Assembly (NCBI GenBank): GCA_026413225.1
Contig: CM048572.1
Coordinates: 7,812,001 to 7,876,000 of the forward strand
From: Otis tarda
Taxonomy: Eukaryota; Chordata; Aves; Otidiformes; Otididae
Direction of reading: 5' to 3'
DNA: 64,000 nucleotides
The notes beneath the pieces were generated by a model. The model searched no databases and was not told where the DNA came from. It was given only the letters and a program-made list of their open reading frames with translations. The position numbers and the translations under genes are program-made. Shown here piece by piece: positions 11,617 through 24,002 of the stretch; position 1 is the stretch's first letter; each line of letters starts with the position of its first letter.

Positions 11617-14600
11617 CTCGCTGCAGAGCTGGGGACCTGTGGCAGCACCCCAGCATCCCTGCACACACCAAAAACTGGCTTCAGTTCTGTAAAACAGCAG
11701 CAATTGTGCTGTGGTCCAAACTTTTGCTGTGGATTAATTTATGGGTAGCAAGATGCACTTGTGTAATTTGCATGAAAACTACAGCCAGTTCCTGAAGGGC
11801 TTCCACCTGGGTTGGAAATTCCCAAACGGTAACTTTCAGTGAGAGGTCACAGAAAGCACAAGAGAAAAAAAGGAAGTGGTGAATCCCGAGCTTCTGTCCC
11901 ATGCTGTTCAACTTCACCCTGTCTGGCTAGGTAACCACGAAGAAGAAGGCGCAGGGCTAAAAATGCCTTACAGAAAACAATTATTTTCTTAATTTCACAC
12001 CTTATATATCGCTCCCTGCCATATTCCAGAGGATTAGCTTGTTCTCGGCAGAGTTTTGCTAGGAAGGTTTAATGAGATTCAAATCTTTGATGTGAGATTT
12101 CTACTGTCTTCTGGGCAGAAACTTTTTAATCAGATTATCGAGTAGTTGGTGGGCTAGTTTAGGAAATCGCTACTTAAGATCAGCAGGGCAAGCAGCAGAC
12201 ACTTTCCCTGGGCAGGCAGAGGGCCGGGCGCAGGCTCTCCTTGTTTCTGGGGTGAGTAAGCCAGGCACGGGGCTGCTGCTGCTGCAGCTAAGCTTGACTG
12301 AAGGTGTTGGGTTGGGTTAACTCATTTCCTCTAAGGCTTTGCACCTTTGCAGAAGGCATAAATAATGCTCTTTTCTGGACAGTCCTGTCCTGTGCCTCTG
12401 TGAACGTGCCAGCGCAGTTTCCCTGCTAACAGGAGCCCCAAAGAAGCCAGGCTTGTGTGGACCATATCTTGCGCGGCCCCTTGGAAGACGTAGGTGAGAT
12501 ACGCACTCTGTGGACAGCTGGGTTTAAACATCAGCTTCCCCAGTTTAGGACCAGAGATTACAGGTGGCAACTCAGGAAAACACTGAGCAGGAACTAAAGC
12601 AAGGAGAGAGGCTGCTCACCCGTGGGACGCAGCCAGGGGCATGGGATGATGTTCTGAGGAAGGGCTGACTTCTTCGGAATCGTTCTCGTTTATGAACGTT
12701 TTTAAACTCTTCACGTACTGAACATTCAATTTAGGGCAAAAAATAGTGATAGTGCAGGGTTAAAGAGGTCAAAAGGAAAAGTCTTGATAAAAATAATTTA
12801 AATTTAAAATGAAGATATAATGGAAACATGAAAATAATGAAAAAGAAGCTTTGTTTCATGCTCTTCTACAATGCAAGCAGCTTCTGCGTGTTTTGCAGCA
12901 CTCATGTGGTGAGCCCCCACTCGTCATCTATTTCTCTTCATGTATAGAGACATGTCTGGAGGAGAGATGCAGTTACAGGATCCTGCTCCTGACCCAGCTG
13001 AGGTCAGTGGCAGAAATCCTTCGCTTCAGTAGGGCACTGTTTCGCCAAGGGTCTTTCCTTCCATGCTATTTGCCAAAATACAATATGGGACGGAGGGATG
13101 AACACTGGGTCCTGCACTTGCCACCCCGGCAGGGCGGTTGCTGGCTGCTCTTTCTACCAGCCCTGCAAAGGGAGGCTTGAAAACCTCTCATTTAAATTCT
13201 GGGTTTGGGCAAGTTGGATGCTAAACCAAACCAGACAAAAATCAGGCATTTTGGCTGAAATGCTGCTCCCAGAAATGTGAAGAGTTACTCAGGCTGTATT
13301 AAAGCTGTGTGTAAGAGATGACACTGTTGGAAACCAAATAAAAAATCACAAATACTTTGTCAGCAGGGCAGTTGGGGGAGGGATGGCTCCTATTTAAAGA
13401 TGTCTCAATCTTCTACACGTCTATATTTTCCTCGAAAACCCAGTTAAACCGCTAAGCTAACAAAGACCTCAGATACCAAAAGCAGAGATAATGAAGATAC
13501 AAATAAAGAAAATTAGCCAGCAAAGCCACGTACCTGAATTTTTTCACTGCTCCATGGGGGAGCACTGAAATGCTGACATTTTACCTTCCAAATCTCTCAA
13601 ACAAAACAACCCTTGAAAATAGCTAAAATATTATTAACACAAACAGCAACACAGCAGCAGGGTCTCTTTGTCAAAGCGACAGCGAAGGCCACGTCTCCCC
13701 ATGCTGGCAGTAGCAGCATCTGGAGGCCATGCCAGGAGGGTTTGCTCTGTGCACATTGGTGCAGGATGCGAGACGCCCCCCCTCCCCGTGCCATCGCACT
13801 CCCGTGGGTGGGAGATCGTCAGCCTTGTTCATACATCGAGCGTGCTACCATTGCAGCCCAAGCAAAACTCAATTAAACAGAGCATTTCAAACTTTGCAAC
13901 ATATGAGGTAATGGATCTCCACCTCGTACCTACATCTCTTGCAAAATCTCCTCTCCCTGCACCAAAAATTAGTTCCCAAAGAAATGAGCTTGGAACTAGT
14001 GTGGGACCATGCTCAGTCCCTGTGAAAGGCAGCCTGGAAGGAGGGGTCTGGAGTGCCTTTTGCAGGGCTCACCCCTCTCTTCCAAGACTTCTCCCTCCAC
14101 GTTTGGAGGCTCAGAGGAGTCCAGGTTGGACCTTGTATCCCCCTCCAAAGCTGCTGTTTGCAGAAAACAGTTGCAGCCAATCTCCCTCTATGAGATGGAA
14201 AATGTAGAAGAAATGTGAAATTTGAAGGGAATGATACAGTTACTCAAAGAAAAACATCAAGTATTATTGCGGAAGAAAATTCTGTTGAAGAAAAAAATAA
14301 CAATCATCAGGTCTCTGCATTTGCAGCGCGGTGTCTGCTGCTTTGAAATCAGGCTCCAGCTGATGTTATTTTGGGGAGTTTAAGCCAGACTCTTGCTGTC
14401 ACCGTCTCAACGTTCTTGGCTTTGTTGCTGTTTCCCTGTTTTATTATTCTGAAGAAAATAAGTCTATTAGAGTTCTTGTTTTGGCAGAGGAACGGCTGTG
14501 TGAACACGGAGTGGATGGACTCCAGGTGGCACAGTGGCTCAACGCACCAGTCCCTTCCTCCTGCTGGGGCCAGGTGCCCTGGCACAGGGATCTCCCTCCC

Positions 14601-15264
14601 ACAGCACGTGGCTTTTATGGGCTCTCAGGGTCTATCCCCACATTAAGGGTGTATCCCCTGTGGCCAAATCCTGCCGAATGGACTGTACAGCCTGGATGTG
14701 ATGCTGGGGCCAGGGGGAAGGGGATGCACAGGAGCAGGTGCCTGCGTGCACATCCCAGCTGGCCCTGGTCTGCCCCATCCCTGTCTTCACGAGCATCTGT
14801 GGCGTGAGACCTGGACTTAATGAGGAAATAGACCCCTTGCTACATTGCTAAAGTAAAAAATCCTCCATGAGGGTCACTCTGTGCACCTGCACAGTGTTTG
14901 TGAGCCTTTCCCCTGTCTCCACACGCAGGGCACTGCTGCTCTGGGTGCACAGATGTGCGTGGTGCAGATGTGCCCCTCCCCAGCACAGGCTATGAACAAC
15001 CTGGCTTCCACAAGCTGGTCTTAAGATCACCTGCAATAGCCCCACAGGGAGCCAGGCAGATCCCCTCCCTCCAGATCACTTTCTTTTAAGAGTTTATTAG
15101 TTGCCTGCTGCTACGCTAAAGACTGATGCTGTTACAGGCTCTTGCCTCCGAGTGCTCCTTAATTGCTCCCTGAAAACCCCACACCCAACAGGTACCCAGA
15201 TAATTTACCAGCCAAGTTTTGATGCCTATATTTAAAAAGGTGACTCTAGTTTAAGAAAGCTTTT

Positions 15265-15275
15265 GGGGGGGGGGG
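15265..15275 (+). repeat. G11 homopolymer run
   Basis: Eleven consecutive G residues follow a T4. A run this long is prone to length error in sequencing and could form intermolecular G-quadruplex DNA. A single run cannot make an intramolecular four-run quadruplex of the usual kind. Confidence 0.8.
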
Positions 15276-15380
15276 CCAATCTGTAATTTGAAACGATTTA
15301 AACATATTTTTAAGTAACCCTGTAAAATACTGTGCTGCCAAGCAAGAGCTTTGGGTTAAATTATACCCCCACAAAAATCA

Positions 15381-15610
15381 CAGCGTGTAAAGGCGGCTGC
15401 TGGAAGTTGACAGAGCCGTAATTATGGCAGCCGCAGTGGGCGATACGGCAGCAGTACAATCAAGCCTCGGAAAACCTGTGCTTTAAGGTCGCCGGTTAAT
15501 CCCGCGTGCCTTGCGCACCTCCTGCTTTGGAGCTGTGCCACCTGTGAGGGTCGTGAACCCCGAACTGCGTTTTCGAGGGAAATGGATTCAGAATAGCCAA
15601 GCGTGTCCGC
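15381..15610. promoter_or_regulatory. Short CpG-rich island-like block
   Basis: A hand count gives 18 CpGs between 15383 and 15610. For 15381-15600 G+C is about 56% and observed/expected CpG about 0.9, so it meets the classical 200-bp CpG-island criterion. Flanking DNA is AT-rich (15280-15380) or CpG-poor. No exon is recognisable. It is a candidate unmethylated regulatory element or distal promoter. Confidence 0.45.
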
Positions 15611-17880
15611 TTGCTGGGGGAGGTTTCTGGGCTGCTGCTTTTGCTAGTTCAGGCTGCTCCAAAAAATAAACACAGAAACAGCTCTGCACAGTGTTTCTTG
15701 ACACAAAGCCACCACTCTGCTGCGTTGCTTTGCGACAGCAGCACCGTAAAATACACGTTCCTGCTGCTGCTCTGCTCTGACACCCTCTGTTAAAAGTCAA
15801 CATATTCCCCCTCCTCAGCCCTCTCCCACATCATCTCCTACAGAGCCAGGAGTACAAAAACACCAAGCCTTGTTGCTAATGGCCTAAGCAAATGATTTAA
15901 TCACAATGATGTAAAAGGAGTGAGGAGCCTGTAGGATGGAAAAAATGCTGGATAGACAGTAAGACTAATGAGGTAATATGTAAACGCAGGCATTTACTAA
16001 CAGACTGAACGTGGCAGAGCTGACATGTATATTGAAAGGAACATAAAAACATAGACAAAACAATAGCCTGGATTGGCCATAGCTTGATTTACGCAGTGGA
16101 AACATTTTTCCCTGTGAAGGCAAAGGCAAGAAGCACAGAAGACTCTACGCTTGGTAGTACAGTCGGAGCACTGCGACTGGAGATGCAGAACATCTGTACC
16201 CCAGCACACCGAGCCTCTGCGGCTCTGGCGTGAGGCTGTCTCACGAGCACTCACGCCAACAGGTTTCCCAGGGCTCTGTGAGATAAGCCAGCATCGCTGT
16301 GCCTGCAAGCAAAGGGGAGCCCAGATAATTTGTTAGACATCTTGGCGTAAGAGGGCGGCTGCTGTCACCAAAGCAGCAGGCTTGGTGCACAGGGGCCAGT
16401 CTGCATTGCTTGTGCCGCCCACCACTTGCAAGGTAGCTCCAAAAGCAACCTGAGCTGCTTTGCAAACTGAAGGCCCCCCCGGACCATCCGTACAAAGCAG
16501 ATGGTGCCCCTAATTCACGTCTCTGGCTGCCATGGGGTAACATCTGTGTGCAGACAAGTTCCCGGTTCACACCATGGTGGAGTTCGGCTAGCACAAAGCA
16601 GCAGGCGGTTGGCGATGCCTACAGGCACAGTGGTACCATGCAGGTCCCGAGACTGGGATGAGACATCTGCTTCCCGAGCCAGGCCAGGCGCCGCTCAACG
16701 AGAGAGCCAAGTGACACAGCTCCCTGGGCTGCCAAACACACGGCGTGCCTCACGTGTGAGCACTGTAGATGCTTCTTAAAAACACCAGCTGCTCAAGGTG
16801 AGAGCACGAGCGCTGGGGAGGAGAGGACAGCTCAGGGACATGAGCACATGTGCCCAGTTTCACTATGGGGTTGGCTAGCAAGGGAATTCTTTATTTTTAC
16901 CTGCCTGCTCTTACTGGAGAAACCTCTTGGAAATTCCTCGCGGTGCATGCGGAAAGCCGTGAAGCAAAAACTGAGTCATCTGTTTCAAACTGTTACAGCA
17001 GCTTCCCCTGTCAATCTGTGTGACCCACTCAGTTCTCATCCATTTTCTCCATTTTGGGGGAGTTGTGAAAAATAAATACCATCATTCTAGCTGATTGGTT
17101 ATAACATATGCTCAAACTGCAGTTATTTGGCCAAATTCTCCTATGGCTGTACCACAGCTTGGGCTTTATATAATCCAGGCAGTAACACCAGACACAATCA
17201 GAGAACTTGGTCTGACCGCACTGCTGCTCTGCCCTGGACGGATTTACCACAGCTCAGTGCTCTGCAGTAGCTTAGCCAGGGCTAAAAAAAAAAAAGAATG
17301 TAGTTATTAATGTCATTTTCCATTGAGATAGTGGGTGAAATCAATCTATCATGCTAAATCTACAAGTTCCAAACTGTATACATAAGATATATTAAGGGAT
17401 TTGGAAAGATTAAGAATAGCTCCTGAGTGTCTGTGTGTATAAGCACTGATTGTTTTATCTATGAATTACCTGCTGCTGTGCAGGAAAGGCAAAGATAAGG
17501 AAACCGGCCTGAATCGGCCTTGTTGGGAACAGCATTATCAGGATTATTTGCTCACAACCAAGCTCTGCCTCTGCTTCTCAGGGTGATGTGGAAGTATCAC
17601 AGAGGGATGCTGCTCTCCAGAGCCAGGGGAGCCAAAGAAATACCTGCCACCCCTAAAGCAGCTGGCATTTCTCCATATGCTCAGCACCGTGCCTCGCAGG
17701 TCAACGCTCCCAGGATGCGCACAGTCTGCGGGGCTGGGCTGGGTTCCCGCGGTGCATTAAAAAAATACAGTGATAAACACTGTACTGACTAGAGCCAGGG
17801 GGAAGAGGCCTCTCGCTTAGGGCCAGAGCCAAGGGTGCCTGCTGGAACGTCTCCATCAGTTTGGTGCTGCTGGGGGAAGA
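15611..17880. other. Non-coding DNA, no gene recognised
   Basis: No recognisable exon or repeat. 17080-17180 and 17300-17420 are AT-rich with several TAAT cores; 16100-16800 is more GC-rich. One inverted repeat at 16226-16258 is listed separately. Confidence 0.5.
16226..16258. repeat. Inverted repeat with two alternative pairings
   Basis: Arm 16226-16234 (tggcgtgag) pairs perfectly with 16250-16258 (ctcacgcca) over a 15-nt loop. The loop also contains ctcacg at 16240-16245, which can pair with cgtgag at 16229-16234 over a 5-nt loop. The two structures exclude each other. Chance origin is possible. Confidence 0.6.
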
Positions 17881-18730
17881 GCCCTCTCTGCGTGCATCAG
17901 CTCCATGGGCACGGCAGCTCCTGGGCAGGACGGGGGGCTGCACCGTGACATGGGGCTGCAGGGCCATGGGGGGCTCTCGGTGTGCAGAGCCCACCTTGCA
18001 CATGTGCCGCGGCTCGGTCGGCTGCCGGGGTGGCTGAGCCACCGGGCCCGCGTGGCTGAGAAGGTGTCTTTCCCAGGTGGCAGCTGTTTTAAGAGCAATT
18101 GGGACAGCCTGAGTGAGAGGTCAGGACTGGGTGCTTTCAAAAATCCATCTTGTTTTCAGCGCAGCTTGGTCCTCCGTGTGCCACAGATAACTATCGGAGT
18201 TTGTAGCTGTTCCCAACTAGTGACAAAGTGTCAGGCTCGGCCTGGCTCCACTCCTGAAGGATCAGCAGGGCTCTGGCTCTCGGAGGCAGTAGCCCAGGAG
18301 TCTTGTCTCAGCTCCTAATGAGACATGCTGATGAATTAGCCGTTTGCACACGAACACAACCCCGCTCTTGCCTTGTGACTTGCTGAATCTCCTAATTCCC
18401 ACAGGAAGGCAGACACTTGCCTCCCGCAGCCGCCGGGCAGCGGTGCTCAGCGGTGCCATGTGAGCCCGGGCAGGCAAGGCTCGCCGGGGCTTACCTACCT
18501 GAAGACACCTGGACTTCAGTCCCAGGATTAGTATGAGGGGAAGTGCTTACAAGGAAAGTCTGTTCCACGGGATAGCAAATACGTGACCCGCACCGTTCGT
18601 GGCAGACGCCAGTGCGCCTGGCACGGTGAAACGTGTGCTCTTCCAAAGGGGTTACCTGGGCTGGTTCCGGCAAACCTACGTGGGGAAGAATACCCTTCCC
18701 CAAACACTCATAGCGTGCGTAACCGCTCAG
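17881..18730. promoter_or_regulatory. CpG-enriched GC-rich block
   Basis: Two CpG clusters were counted by hand: 13 CpGs at 17890-18055, where G+C is about two thirds, and about 22 at 18424-18724. They are separated by a CpG-poor stretch. On the minus strand 18501-18489 reads CAGGTAGGTAAGC, a good match to a splice donor. A minus-strand first exon starting in the CpG-rich DNA and ending near 18500 is therefore conceivable. No recognisable protein is encoded, so a non-coding transcript or a chance match are equally possible. Confidence 0.3.
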
Positions 18731-20039
18731 TTTATAAAAAGCATCCTCTGAAAAGATTTTCCTACTGAGTAAAGGCCCATTACGAGGACTTCCTGGCTTA
18801 CGTGGCTGTATATAGCAGTGGCAATCCTATTATGCTTATCCTAAACTATCCTCCACCGAAGAGTGAAATGAACTTTACAGAACACTAGAACCTTCATTAA
18901 GCCTCCCAGCCTGCTGTGAACAGCACAATCCTGCCTCTCTACAGCTGCACGGCCGTGTTATCGCAGAAAACCCAAACAACACACCTTTACCAGCTTGTTC
19001 TCAGTCAGTTTATGGCAAGCAGGAGGAGTTATGCTGCTAATTCTTTATCACCGAGAGCCCAAATCCATGAACACGTACATACAGCATTAACTCTGCTCTT
19101 GCAAATAGCTCTGCTGAGGCTGACTGATTGCTCATAGACTTCAGCTTTTTAATTGCACAGCTGTGAAGATAAACAGAAATAGTGCTACCGATCAGGCAGA
19201 CGCTGAGCCTGGCCTTTCTGAGGGGCTCTGCAAGTCGGTAAAGAAGCCATATTACACCTACAGCTGGTGAAACACAGCGGGGTAGCAGCAGCCGCAGTGC
19301 CTTTACGGACAGGTTTTGCTGAACGTCAGTGTGAACCTTCAGCTCGCCCACACAGACTGGAGAGCTGAACAGCCGTGTCAGGCCGTGCCATGGGTGTCAC
19401 GGCAGATTTGAATGGTCTAGCCAGTTGGTTTCAGCTGCCTACAGTTGACAACATTAATGTTTCTCCCCTAACACTTTTTCACACTATTCACGCTTGACAG
19501 TCTTTGAATTGCTCCAGAAAAATCTGAACATCAACGAAGCTCCTGGGCAGAAACCAAAGGGATGAGCAAGAGCATACAAGCTGCAGCCGGAAAGAGCAAT
19601 ATGGGTGATTCTCCTGAAATGACAGAAGACCCTCAATGTTGCTAACTAATATCTTAAATATTGACTTAAAAACCACAATGTAACTCTCAAGGCTCGATGC
19701 TGCAAACAGCACATCTGTGACTGCCGCTGTACTCTGTCCGTGCGACGCACACCCAGTCCCGGCCAGAACAAGGCCTGACCTGAGGGTGTCACAGCGCATT
19801 CACAGCACAGCAAGAGGTGCTGGTACCACCCCGCACGTGGCCAGCGCGGCTTAACCACTGACCATCGCTAAACACAAATTCCTGTGACCTTTTCAGACCT
19901 TCCTCGTGCCTCTTCCTAATGGAGAGCACCTCTGAGCTTTGGCTCTAGAAATGAATACCTTCAGATGCCTGCTTTTTGGTGTAACGGACTGAGACAGGCT
20001 AAATATTTTGTGTTCTCGTCTTGCTCGGCTGGTAACCCA
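18731..20039. other. Non-coding DNA, no gene recognised
   Basis: Mixed composition without recognisable repeats, exons or RNA genes. Open frames are under about 105 codons and lack protein character. Confidence 0.55.
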
Positions 20040-20165
20040 GATACTATTAGTGAAGCACAACTGGGTCATGTGAATTAATATTAGCATCTGCGTTAGCTGC
20101 TTTATTTACATCACTGTAGCTGTCAAAAATTGTAGGTAGCTTGAAAGGAATATGGTTTATTCATG
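20040..20165. promoter_or_regulatory. Candidate short conserved non-coding element
   Basis: A compact AT-rich, non-repetitive block with closely spaced TAAT/ATTA cores ('gaattaatattagc'), a 'tttatttacatc' forkhead-like motif near 20101-20112 and a 'gtcaaaaattg' stretch. The texture is enhancer-like; the call rests only on composition and motif density. Confidence 0.25.
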
Positions 20166-23100
20166 TTGACACTAGCAGCAAAAAAAAACTAGATGAAGGA
20201 AGGCTGGGTCCTCAGAAGGCCAGGCAGGGCTTGTGGCAAGTACAAGGTTAAGGGGGGCAAATGCCCAGGGAATGGCCTGATCAGTGCAGGGCGAGGGGGA
20301 CAGCTCGTCCCAATTCGCATGAGCCAACAGAAGGCTTGGCCAGCAACACAGCCTAACAACGTCCACTGGTTTTCTGTATTGCCCAAAACCACAGTAAGTG
20401 CTGTTGAAATAACAGAGGATGGAAGGACCCCGATTCTCCAAAGTTCTCTGCTCCAGGCGAGCCCTGTCAGCACCATCCTGGCTGCTGCTGGATGCAAACA
20501 CGTGAAATGGTTGTGTCCTTACAGCTAAGCAACAGTGATAGAGGTCAATACTGATTGTTAAAAAGGAAGCTCTCATGCTTCCTAAGCTAATTTCATGTAT
20601 GCTGGTAGATCTTCATCAAGGTTCAAGCTGAAACTTTTCTTGACGGCTGGTCCGTAGCTCTGGTTGCTGCAAAATTCCCCGCGTGGTGCTGCTGTCACAT
20701 CAAGGCTAAGCAACCCAGGCCCTGTTATTCACAACTCCTGCTGTGGTGTGTGCCCATAGTGGGGAAGGGGACAACTGCCCTGCAGCCCCCAAGGCACTGA
20801 CCAGCACTGACATCCTGCCCGGTGAGCACGGGCCCTGCCCTAGCATCTGCCTCATTGAGGCATCAGGCAGAAGGGGTTGGTTTTTAAAAACTCTGATCAC
20901 AGTTTCAATATAATTAAGGGATTAATTAACTTTCCAGCTCAGTAATTATGGAAGCTTCAGTCATACAAAGTAGTGTCTCTTTTCCCTGTGGCTCTCTCAG
21001 TGGTCAGTGCGTCTGAGGACACCCTGCAGGTCCTGTCTGGAGTGGAGGGAGGTGGAGGTGGGCTGCGGGGTCGGCATTTGGAGAGGGACTGGTGGGAGTG
21101 CTGTCAGACATGCATCAACCTGAGCACACACAGCATCTGGGGAGCCAAAGTCCAGGAGATGCCGTGAAGCGTGGGGTCAAGTGCTCTCTCCACTGATGTC
21201 TGCAGCCAGAAGCTCTCTGACACGTGGGTGCTCAATCACATCTCTGTGAAGGGATTTAAGAGCCAGGGCTTTGTCTCCACATTAGAGCCCACTGCTGTGA
21301 GAAACTGGGACTGTCAGCCGGTACATCTCCTGGTGGTGTCATTCCTAAGAGGTGGCCATCACCTTCTTGAGCAGATGCCCCGTCCCTGTCACATTCTGCC
21401 CCCTTTCCAAGATCCCCTGTGACTAAGAGCCAACTGTAAACAAAGCCAATGCTGGGTTTTAACTTTATAGGAATTGAGGCAACGTAAATTTCTGATTAAT
21501 ACAAATCTCAGCAAGGTGGTGTGTAAGTAACTGCTGCTAGGGTGCTTTTTATCAGCTGAATTCTTAGAAATGCTTTTTCTTATCAGTAGAAATTGTATCA
21601 ATTTATTTTTCCAGTCTGCTCAAAAAAAACCTTGAAGAAAGAAAACTAGAAAACAGTTTCACAAACCCACTTTACTGAGCAACAACACTGTTAATTCCCT
21701 GGGTGCCTAAAACTCATTTGAAACCAGCATAAAACAGCAGAGTAAACTTTGAGCGTGTCTGCAGGGCATAGCAAAAGCCGTTGTGGATGGGCAAGGAGCT
21801 TGGTCAAGCTCTGCTGGTGCCCAGCGGAGCTGCCTTTGCCTTGGGTTCAGGCAAGGGATGGAAAGAACTTTGGACCTACCAGGGCAGGGCGACATTGCAA
21901 CAAACATCTCCCCAGATTCCCTTAACTGTCATAGCTGGACGGTTTATCATTTCGCCGTGTGAATTTGATAGATCACCGTCTGTTCCAGGAACCTGCACCA
22001 GGAATGCAAGCGCTTGCCTGCTGAAGAGTCCAGTTATCAGTGAAATAATGAAAGCAGAAATTACATCCTCCCACATGGGCCAGAGAAAACATTACCATAA
22101 TCCTCTTATATTCCTGTCTCAGTTGTTATATGGATAAATTCTCAAGCCATTATATCACAACAAAGGCAAGATCTATTTGTTAAGGTGAGCTAGTAAAAGC
22201 ACATCTCCAGGAATCGGGTGGTCCTGGAGCCAGAGGTATTGATCTCCATTGGATTTCGATACGACTGGCTGCTGAGTTTCCTTTTGCCTTCAGAAAACAC
22301 AAGTAGCCATCTGGAAGCTCCATCAACACACCAAAACTGCAGCTATAACTGTGCTTATTAAACAAAAGCCTAAATCTGTTCCAGAGAAAGCAAAACCAAG
22401 CACATGAATGCTACCCTGGACCCATGGCAAGTCTGACCTCCCAGTAACCAGCAGTATACTGGTGAGAAGAGAAACTGTGACTGAAGCATGAACTTCAGAA
22501 AGAGAAGAAAAAGCCCTCCTGCAGTCAGATTCTCTGGGTGTTGTCTGGCCCATGCACTGACCTTATTCCTCCAGCAGCCAGCTTCAGTATATTCCCAGAC
22601 TGCAAAAAACAGCGAAGGAGAGTGGCTTTCTCTGAGTGTGTTTAACATGGCGAGGTGCTGCCGGTCCTTGGGGTTATACGGGTCTGCTTTTGCTGAGGAT
22701 GAGCAGAGGAGAGGCAGAAGCAGTCAGACCTTCCCCCCTACTCGCCCCAACATGTGATGTTGGTTTTAGGAGCGGTGCCTGCCCGGCAGTAGAAAGATGG
22801 CACAGTGCACTTAAACCTGTGTGATTTTTCACCCCGAGTTATACAATAGCGCATTTTCAATTCACCCTTTAGCTCCACTCTGATTTTTAAAGACTCCGAT
22901 TCCTACTACCCTTCCCAGCCATACAAAACTCAGCTCCTTTTGCCTGATCGATCAATGTGATTGCTCTGAACTTGACCAGGTCAGAAATATTATAGCAACA
23001 TTTGTCACAATATAGTCATTTATCAAAACAGAAACAGTCTGGGAACAAGAGTTGGCTTCCTGTGGTCTGTTTAAAAAATATATGCGTATTTCTGCGTGTT

Positions 23101-23976
23101 CAGAATGTTCCCTTTCAACAACATTTAATGAAAATTTCTCTTTTGAGCTCAAGATGCCTTATTTCCCTGCTTGATTAGTTAATTTTAAATAAATTAAGGA
23201 TGTTTTTTAAATATCCTCATCTGAAATTACTGAAATAAAAAATCTTGAACACTCAGACCCAAAAATGTAGGATTTGGGGGGAAAAATGTTTGCATGATTT
23301 AAGGAGGGAAAATTTTTGAAGTATTAAAAATCATTTCAGACAAGAAAACTATTTCCTGCACCTTCCCACTCTACTACCTGCTCCTTAAGGAGATCTGGCC
23401 CATTCCCTGCTTGGACCTCCTCTGCTTTTGAGTGGTTTGAGACCCTTCCCAAAGGGACACAACACAACTGTGAACATATCTAGAGATGTAACTCCTGGGA
23501 TGACACCCAGCACGTATCAGACTTTCTCACAGTATTTGCTGATGAAAAGTTACAGTTTTACAAGCAGCTTTCAGGGACACACAGGAATTTCACCGAAATT
23601 TGCAAGTTTCACCCAAATTAGCATCTCCCCCATCAAACTCGTCAGCCTTATACCCAGACCCCGTGCTGTCACAGACCTGCTGGGATCTGCTAGAGCTCTG
23701 CACTTGCCCCTGCTGCAGCATTCCCATGCAAGCCCGCTGTCCTGGCCAGCCGGTGTCTCTTTTTTACTTCAGTAACAGGAAAAGGCAAGGCTTTTTTTTC
23801 CCTTAATCAGCTCCTGGCTCCATAGGTGTTCCCCTATCAATCTTTTCCAGCAGTAATCGCAGCATTAGCCTCTTCTCGCCTTGCAGTATATCTAGACAAT
23901 TCCCTACCAGGCCTGTATCAGCTTTGCTCTTTGATCTCCAAGGGAAACCTGAAATAATTATGATAATTGTGCTGCC

Positions 23977-24002
23977 TTTTATTTATTTATTTTTTTTTTT
24001 TT
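23977..24002 (+). repeat. (TTTA)n followed by T run
   Basis: Three TTTA units run directly into about 14 T residues, ending in 'gctggcag'. It is a low-complexity tract that also forms a strong polypyrimidine tract on the plus strand. It could equally be the poly(A) end of an old minus-strand retrotransposon, although no body was recognised. Confidence 0.65.

Larger units (their letters stand above)
10361..15380. other. Non-coding DNA, no gene recognised
   Basis: Mixed composition with alternating GC-rich and AT-rich patches. The longest open frame in the window (13668-14207, plus strand, 179 codons) lies here but has no recognisable domain and looks like chance. T and A homopolymers occur near 11260 and 11504. 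A G11 run at 15265-15275 and a hairpin at 11590-11616 are listed separately. Confidence 0.55.

Noticed and set aside
13668-14207. 179-codon plus-strand open frame, longest in the window
   Set aside because: No domain, low-complexity Pro/Ser-rich translation, competing frames on the same stretch, and a length expected by chance in 64 kb of six-frame sequence.
16340-16362. 'agagggcggctgctg' as a CTCF site
   Set aside because: Only a partial match to the CTCF core with the CCA-side half missing.
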